Shown here in pieces: positions 5,965 to 10,000 of a stretch of 10,000 nucleotides of DNA. The notes below the pieces were generated by a model, which saw only the letters and a program-made list of their open reading frames with translations, made no database searches and was not told the DNA's origin. The DNA lies in contig JAIWOS010000084.1 in NCBI GenBank assembly GCA_020217265.1, forward strand, positions 1 to 10,000, given 5' to 3'. The first letter of the stretch is position 1. Each line of letters starts with the position of its first letter. The stretch is from Thiobacillus sp. (lineage in GTDB: Bacteria > Pseudomonadota > Gammaproteobacteria > Burkholderiales > Thiobacillaceae). Position numbers and translations under genes: made by a program.

Positions 5965-7040
5965 GCGCGCCGCCGCCGGAAAAGCGCGGGCTGCGACCGA
6001 AGATAAAACAGGGTCACCACCGCGAGCAGCATCACCACATGCGGGGTCAGCATGCCCGACCAGGGCCCGAGCTTGCCCTGCGCCACCCAAGCCTGGGTCA
6101 GCGACAGCAGGTTGTTGTAGATGAAGTACACCAGCAGCGCGACGATCAGGCCCCACGACCGGCGCGCGCGCGTATTGACGAAGCTGAGTGGGATTGCCAT
6201 CGCGGCGAGCACCAGCGCGGATACCGGAACGCCCAGCCGCCACAACAGTTCGGCGCGCGCCGGCGGAGAATCGTCGGCGAACAGCCTGCCCGGCGGCGCC
6301 TGCCGGATCCCGGGCTGCGACTGGCCCACCACGACCGGATCCAGGCGCATCCAGTAACGCTTGAACTGCACGACACGGTAGTCGAGATGCCCCGGGATGC
6401 CTTCGTAACGCCGCCCTTCCTTGAACACCAGGTAGCGCGAACCGTCCGGAAGTTCCGTATGGCTACCCTCTTTCGCCACGACCAGTCCCAGCTTGCCGTC
6501 CAGGCGCGACTGCATGAACACGTTGCGAATCACCCCGGTCAGCGGATTGAGGGACTCGACGTAATACACGCGTCCGGCCGACCCCGACTCGGCGAACATG
6601 CCCGGCGCAATCAGGCTGCTGTCGCTGCGGCTTTGCAAGTCCTGCCGATAGTCGTTTTTCTTGGCCTGCGCCCACGGGTTCAACGCCAGGGTCAACAGCA
6701 GAATGACCAGCGCGAACGGCAACGCGAACATCAGCACGGGACGCAGCCACTGCGTGAGCGACAGCCCGGCGTTGAACCAGATCACCATCTCGCTGTCGCG
6801 CCACATGCGCGACAGCGGCATCAGCACGCCGGCAAACAGCGCAATCGTCATCAGCACCGGCAGGAAATACAGCAATGAAAAGCCGAGAAAGGCGAATACC
6901 GCCTCGTTGGCCAGTTCGCCCCGCGCAACGTCGCCCAGCAGGCGGATGAACAGCACGACCAGCGCGATCGCCACCAGCACCGTCAGCACGGCACCCGTGG
7001 TGAGGGCCATTTCGCGGGTCAGCGCGCGGCGATAGAGCAT
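5961..7040 (-). CDS. lptF: Lipopolysaccharide export ABC transporter permease LptF
   Basis: LptF is the second membrane subunit of the LptB2FG lipopolysaccharide exporter. The 359-residue product (E. coli 366) has an amphipathic start MLYRRALTREMALTTG and membrane segments near 15-35, 47-74 and 99-121. A periplasmic domain with GRVYYVESLN and SRYLVFKEGRRYEGIPG (about 125-262) follows, then ARAELLWRLGVPVSALVLAAMAIPLSFVN and two final membrane segments near 296-315 and 329-346. The ATG at 7040 matches the usual N-terminus. An in-frame ATG at 7085 would add 15 residues (MSKARSNHGYLPFRF) and cannot be ruled out, as neither has a good ribosome site. The frame remains open far upstream on this strand, through the antisense of pepA, which is a high-GC artefact. 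It is the first gene of the lptF-lptG-DUF455 operon. Confidence 0.96.
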   Translation of the reverse strand: MLYRRALTREMALTTGAVLTVLVAIALVVLFIRLLGDVARGELANEAVFAFLGFSLLYFLPVLMTIALFAGVLMPLSRMWRDSEMVIWFNAGLSLTQWLRPVLMFALPFALVILLLTLALNPWAQAKKNDYRQDLQSRSDSSLIAPGMFAESGSAGRVYYVESLNPLTGVIRNVFMQSRLDGKLGLVVAKEGSHTELPDGSRYLVFKEGRRYEGIPGHLDYRVVQFKRYWMRLDPVVVGQSQPGIRQAPPGRLFADDSPPARAELLWRLGVPVSALVLAAMAIPLSFVNTRARRSWGLIVALLVYFIYNNLLSLTQAWVAQGKLGPWSGMLTPHVVMLLAVVTLFYLRSQPALFRRRRA

Positions 7041-7169
7041 GAAGCGAAACGGAAGATACCCGTGGTTTGAACGGGCTTTTGACATTCCATTGCGCCCGCG
7101 CCAATAATCGCCGCATCGGCCGAGCCCTCGAGCGTCGCAGGGGCAAATGGGTCTTTTTTGAGCACAGAC
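7041..7169. other. Divergent intergenic region between lptF and pepA
   Basis: This 129-base gap must hold promoters for both directions. On the plus strand a strong sigma-70 site is visible (listed separately). On the minus strand I find only weak -10 candidates for lptF, such as GATTAT (7109-7104) or TATCTT close to the ATG, each without a fitting -35, so the lptF promoter is unresolved. No hairpin with a U-tract is present. Confidence 0.6.
7079..7108 (+). promoter_or_regulatory. Sigma-70 promoter of pepA
   Basis: A perfect -35 TTGACA (7079-7084) is followed after an 18-base spacer by AATAAT (7103-7108, five of six matches). The predicted start site near 7115 leaves a leader of about 55 bases before the pepA ATG. 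It is the best-matching promoter in the window. Confidence 0.7.
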
Positions 7170-8690
7170 ATGGAAAACAAGGAAATCGAACTCGAATTTA
7201 GCATAAAAAGCGGAGCCCCCGAAAAGCAGCGCACCGCCTGTGTCGTCGTCGGCGTTTTCGAGAATCGCAAGTTGAGCGCGCCCGCCGTGGACATCGACCG
7301 CGCGAGCGACGGCTACCTCTCCGACATCCTGCGCGGCGGCGACATGGACGGCAAGGCCGGCAGCACGCTGCTGCTGCACAAGGTGCCCAACATCCTGGCC
7401 GACCGCGTGCTGCTGATCGGGCTGGGCAAGGAACGGGACTTCCATGAAAAAGCCTACCGCGACGCCATCGCCTGCGCGATCAAGACCCTGCGCGACACCG
7501 GCTCGATGGAAGCCACGGTGACGCTGTCGGAAATTCCGGTGAAAAAGCGCGACGTCGTCTGGAACGTCGAACAGGCCGTGCTTGCCGCCCACGAGGCCCT
7601 GTACCGCTTCGACCGCATGAAGAGCAAGACGAACGAACCGCGCCGCCCGCTCAAGCGCGTGGTGTTCGCGGTTTCGCGGCGCGGCGAGCTCAAGTTCGGC
7701 GACGTCGGCCTCGCACGCGGGCTTGCGATCGCGCACGGTATCGGCTTCGCCAAGGATCTCGGCAACACCCCGTCGAACATCTGCACGCCGGAATACCTCG
7801 CCGGCGAGGCGCGCAAACTCGCCAAAACCTACCGTTTCGGCTGCGAGGTGCTGGATTATGCCGCGTGCGAAAAACTCGGCATGGGCTCCTTCCTCTCGGT
7901 CGGCAAGGGCAGCGACAAGCCGCCGCGTTTCATCGTGCTCAGGCACGAGGGCGGCGACAAGACGCAGAAGCCGGTGGTGCTGGTCGGCAAGGCCATCACC
8001 TTCGACGCCGGCGGCATTTCCTTGAAGCCGCCCGCCGACATGGACGAGATGAACTACGACATGAGCGGCGGCGGCGCGGTGCTCGGCGCCTTCCGCGCCA
8101 TCGGCGAACTGGGGCTGCCGCTCAACGTCGTCGGCCTGATTCCGTCGTGCGAGAACATGCCTGACGCATCCGCCAACAAGCCGGGCGACATCGTCACCTC
8201 GATGTCGGGCCAGACCATCGAAATCCTCAACACCGACGCCGAAGGCCGACTGATCCTGTGCGATGCGCTCACCTACGCTGAACGCTTCGAGCCCGACGCG
8301 GTAATCGATCTGGCCACGCTCACCGGCGCCTGCGTGATCGCCCTGGGCGCGCACCCCAGCGCGCTGTTCTCGAACCACGACCCGCTGGCGCGCGAAATCG
8401 AGCATGCCGCCGACGACGCCTGGGACCGCGTCTGGCGCATGCCGCTGTGGGACGACTATCAGGAGCAGCTCAAAAGCAGCCTGGCCGACATGGCCAACAT
8501 CGGCGGCCGCCCGGCCGGCTCGATCACCGCCGCCTGCTTCCTCTCGCGCTTCGCGAAGAAATACCACTGGGCCCACCTCGATATCGCCGGTACCGCCTAC
8601 AAGGGGGGCCGCGACAAGGGGTCGACCGGTCGCCCGGTGTCGCTGCTCGTGCATTTCCTTTTGAACCGCGCCGGAAAAGACGCCGGCTGA
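7170..8690 (+). CDS. pepA: Cytosol (leucyl) aminopeptidase PepA, peptidase family M17
   Basis: PepA is a hexameric two-metal aminopeptidase that removes N-terminal residues, preferably leucine, in the cytoplasm; in E. coli it also binds DNA in Xer recombination and carAB control. The 506-residue product (E. coli 503) keeps every catalytic and metal residue: K274, D279 and K286 (VGKAITFDAGGISLK), D297 (YDM), and D356, E358 and R360 in the M17 signature NTDAEGRL. The N-terminal domain resembles E. coli closely (EFSIKSGAPEKQRTACVVVGVF). Next to the metal site MDEMNYDMSGGGAV replaces the usual MDEMKYDM-C/G-GAA-V, so N295 and the glycines are unusual. I chose the ATG at 7170; the TTG at 7158 would add four residues and has no better ribosome site. 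holC begins one base after the stop. Confidence 0.97.
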   Translation: MENKEIELEFSIKSGAPEKQRTACVVVGVFENRKLSAPAVDIDRASDGYLSDILRGGDMDGKAGSTLLLHKVPNILADRVLLIGLGKERDFHEKAYRDAIACAIKTLRDTGSMEATVTLSEIPVKKRDVVWNVEQAVLAAHEALYRFDRMKSKTNEPRRPLKRVVFAVSRRGELKFGDVGLARGLAIAHGIGFAKDLGNTPSNICTPEYLAGEARKLAKTYRFGCEVLDYAACEKLGMGSFLSVGKGSDKPPRFIVLRHEGGDKTQKPVVLVGKAITFDAGGISLKPPADMDEMNYDMSGGGAVLGAFRAIGELGLPLNVVGLIPSCENMPDASANKPGDIVTSMSGQTIEILNTDAEGRLILCDALTYAERFEPDAVIDLATLTGACVIALGAHPSALFSNHDPLAREIEHAADDAWDRVWRMPLWDDYQEQLKSSLADMANIGGRPAGSITAACFLSRFAKKYHWAHLDIAGTAYKGGRDKGSTGRPVSLLVHFLLNRAGKDAG

Positions 8691-8691
8691 C

Positions 8692-9120
8692 GTGACCGAA
8701 GTTCTGTTCTACACCTTCGCCGCCGATCCGCTCGACGTCGCCCGCCGCGTGGCGGTGAAAGCGCACGCGCAAGGCAAGCGCGTGATGATCCACACGCCCG
8801 ACCCCGCCACGGCGGACGCCATCGACCGGCTGTTGTGGACCACGCCGGCGCTGGGTTTCGTGCCGCACTGCCGCGACACCGATCCGCTGGCGGCGGAAAC
8901 GCCGGTACTCATCGGCACGCAGCCCGACGCGCTGCCGCGCGCCGACGTGATGATCAACCTCGACACGACCGCGCCGCCGGCGTTTGCCCGCTTCGAGCGC
9001 CTGGTCGAGATCATCGGCCAGGACGTTGCCAGCCGCGAGCGGGGGCGCGAGCGCTACCGCTTCTACCAGTCGCGCGGCTACGCGCTGACCACCCACGACC
9101 TGCGCCAGCAGGCCGGATGA
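8692..9120 (+). CDS. holC: DNA polymerase III chi subunit HolC
   Basis: Chi joins the clamp loader through psi and binds the C-terminal tail of single-strand DNA-binding protein, helping the replisome hand over primers. The 142-residue product (E. coli 147) starts with VLFYTF, has the GKRVMIHTPD strand-helix, the LLWTTPALGFVPHC segment (family: LW...FVPH) and the DVMINLDTTAPP strand. It ends with RERGRERYRFYQSRGY. R119, Y122 and R123 there align with E. coli R128, Y131 and K132, the residues known to contact the SSB tail. The start is GTG at 8692, one base after the pepA stop with no strong ribosome site, so coupling to pepA is likely. pepA-holC order is conserved in proteobacteria. Confidence 0.95.
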   Translation: MTEVLFYTFAADPLDVARRVAVKAHAQGKRVMIHTPDPATADAIDRLLWTTPALGFVPHCRDTDPLAAETPVLIGTQPDALPRADVMINLDTTAPPAFARFERLVEIIGQDVASRERGRERYRFYQSRGYALTTHDLRQQAG

Positions 9121-9123
9121 ACC

Positions 9124-9564
9124 ATGAGCCACGACGAGCCCCTGCTTTCCAAGATGGACGCACTCATGCGCAAGCATCGTGGCGAAGGCGAGCCGCGCCC
9201 GCCTGAAGCCCAGCCGGCCGCCCCGCCGCCCGGCTGGCTGCCGGTGCTGACCCAGGTGATCGAGCGCGGCACCCCGCCCGCAGCGCCGGCGCCTTCGTCA
9301 GCCGACTTGCCGGACGCCGCCGACCACGTAACGCCCCTGATTGAGCAAACACCGGCCGTTCCCGGCGAGGCGCTCGCCGAATACCTGATGCGGGAACTGG
9401 CCCCGCGGCTGGCGGAAGCGATGGAAGAACAGGTCGCAGCCGAACTGCAGAAGTGTATCGATCAGACCGTGGCCCAGGTGTTGTCCCGGCTGGACGTCAC
9501 CCTGCGCGAAATCGTGCGCGATGCCGTGGCTGAAAAACTCAAGCTGCCGCCAGGCTCCCCGTAG
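9124..9564 (+). CDS. Uncharacterised protein with Pro/Ala-rich linker and helical C-terminus
   Basis: I do not recognise a functional family. The 146-residue product has three parts. A short charged N-terminus (LLSKMDALMRKHRG) comes first, then a Pro/Ala-rich, probably disordered stretch (about 22-80) that contains WLPVLTQVIERG. The C-terminal part is long and helical (about 82-140), rich in Glu, Ala, Leu and Arg, with possible coiled-coil character (LAEAMEEQVAAELQKCIDQ, SRLDVTLREIVRDAVAEKL). No signal peptide or membrane segment is seen. It begins three bases after the holC stop and ends 90 bases before valS. From memory, betaproteobacteria often carry a protein of this layout in the same slot, with a short P-x-LT-x-V/I-V/I motif; I infer a conserved but unnamed lineage-specific family, possibly annotated DUF2486-like. 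Codon use matches its neighbours. Confidence 0.8.
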   Translation: MSHDEPLLSKMDALMRKHRGEGEPRPPEAQPAAPPPGWLPVLTQVIERGTPPAAPAPSSADLPDAADHVTPLIEQTPAVPGEALAEYLMRELAPRLAEAMEEQVAAELQKCIDQTVAQVLSRLDVTLREIVRDAVAEKLKLPPGSP

Positions 9565-9617
9565 TTCGTTTCCCAGGCATCACGCTCCCGCGAAACGTGA
9601 ATCGCGCCCCGGGCTTC

Positions 9618-9626
9618 TGGGATAAT
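9618..9626 (+). promoter_or_regulatory. Extended -10 promoter of valS
   Basis: TGGGATAAT fits an extended -10 (TG, one base, then GATAAT with five of six matches). A partial -35, GTGAAT at 9597-9602, lies 18 bases upstream. Transcription would start near 9632, about 23 bases before the valS ATG. No clear ribosome site or T-box-like structure is seen in this short leader, and no terminator is visible between 9565 and 9617. Confidence 0.5.
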
Positions 9627-9654
9627 CGCGCTTTTGCCTTCTTGCATACGTCCC

Positions 9655-10000
9655 ATGGAACTCGCCAAATCCTTCGAACCCGCAGACATCGAAAAGCGCT
9701 GGTACGCGCATTGGGAAAACTCGGGCTACTTCAAGGCGGGCACCCGGTCCGACGCGCCGGGCAACTACTGCATCCTGCTGCCGCCCCCCAACGTCACCGG
9801 CACGCTGCACATGGGGCACGCCTTCCAGCACACCCTGATGGACGCCTTGACGCGCTTTCATCGCATGGACGGCGACAACACCCTGTGGCAGCCCGGCACC
9901 GACCACGCCGGCATCGCGACGCAGATCGTCGTGGAGCGCCAGCTCGACGCGCAAGGCATCTCGCGCCACGACCTTGGCCGCGAGAAATTCCTGGAAAAGG
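9655..10000 (+). CDS. valS: Valyl-tRNA synthetase ValS, N-terminal part (gene runs off the right edge)
   Basis: ValS is a class I synthetase that charges tRNA-Val and edits mischarged threonine. About 115 codons are visible. They show the family N-terminus ([20 protein letters not shown]), then the class I ATP-binding block [20 protein letters not shown] with the HIGH-type motif HMGH at 52-55. The [20 protein letters not shown] segment that follows is characteristic of ValS. The KMSKS motif, editing domain and C-terminal coiled coil are beyond the window. The ATG at 9655 is the natural start, although no strong Shine-Dalgarno precedes it. Position after pepA-holC is the usual proteobacterial arrangement, but an extra gene lies between holC and valS, and valS has its own promoter. 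Confidence 0.97.
   Translation, partial: MELAKSFEPADIEKRWYAHWENSGYFKAGTRSDAPGNYCILLPPPNVTGTLHMGHAFQHTLMDALTRFHRMDGDNTLWQPGTDHAGIATQIVVERQLDAQGISRHDLGREKFLEK

Noticed and set aside
4780..6006. 408-codon plus-strand frame opposite lptG and the DUF455 gene
   Set aside because: Arg/Gln/His-rich shadow with no motifs; lptG on the other strand has the expected membrane segments and length.
5880..6878. 332-codon plus-strand frame opposite lptF
   Set aside because: Composition is low-complexity and charged, with no family resemblance, and it overlaps a well-supported membrane protein gene.
7041..8654. Long minus-strand open frame (about 538 codons) antisense to pepA and continuous with lptF
   Set aside because: It has no recognisable domain, follows the wobble pattern of pepA, and pepA is unquestionably real. 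High-GC codon bias removes stops in this antisense frame. The lptF start is well supported at 7040.
1..10000. Hidden mobile element, CRISPR array, toxin-antitoxin pair or defence system
   Set aside because: No direct-repeat arrays, terminal inverted repeats, integrase or transposase fragments, or atypical-composition segment were seen; gaps between genes are at most about 130 bases and gene order is the expected chromosomal one.

Overview
The window is high-GC, gene-dense chromosomal DNA with ordinary housekeeping content. I read it as a betaproteobacterium. The reasons are the gene content and order (accA followed by tilS; lptF-lptG divergent from pepA-holC-valS), the high GC content, and product sequences that resemble betaproteobacterial families. 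A Thiobacillus-like or other Nitrosomonadales host is my best guess. That is inference, because no taxonomic marker such as rRNA is present. I see no mobile element, CRISPR array, tRNA, rRNA or prophage remnant, and almost every base belongs to a plausible gene.

Left block, minus strand (1-2439). Reading leftward the genes are bcp (peroxiredoxin), slyD (prolyl isomerase/metallochaperone), accA (acetyl-CoA carboxylase alpha) and tilS (tRNA-Ile lysidine synthetase, cut by the left edge). bcp and slyD overlap by 4 bases (GTGA). accA probably also has its own promoter in the 52-base gap after slyD. tilS follows accA with a 1-base gap, or overlaps it if an upstream ATG is used.

Middle block. Divergent from bcp is a two-gene plus-strand unit (2508-4099): roxA, a JmjC/cupin-type ribosomal protein arginine hydroxylase, and a coupled small protein of uncertain function (DUF7931-like). 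roxA sits directly behind a perfect TATAAT box, so its transcript may be leaderless. This unit meets an oncoming minus-strand operon tail to tail with only 3 bases between the two stop codons. That operon, read leftward, is lptF, lptG and a DUF455 ferritin-like di-iron protein (7040 down to 4103). Its genes overlap: ATGA at lptF/lptG, and a GTG start inside the end of lptG. LptF and LptG are the membrane subunits of the lipopolysaccharide export ABC transporter.

Right block, plus strand (7170-10000). pepA (leucyl aminopeptidase) lies behind a good TTGACA/AATAAT promoter. It is followed by holC (DNA polymerase III chi), a small uncharacterised Pro/Ala-rich plus helical protein, and valS (valyl-tRNA synthetase, cut by the right edge), which has its own extended -10 promoter.

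I did not find a clearly novel multi-gene system. The items most worth a second look are the two uncharacterised partners (the DUF455 di-iron protein behind lptFG and the DUF7931-like protein coupled to roxA), the unnamed holC-valS interval protein, the peroxiredoxin without the usual resolving cysteine, and the predicted leaderless roxA transcript.
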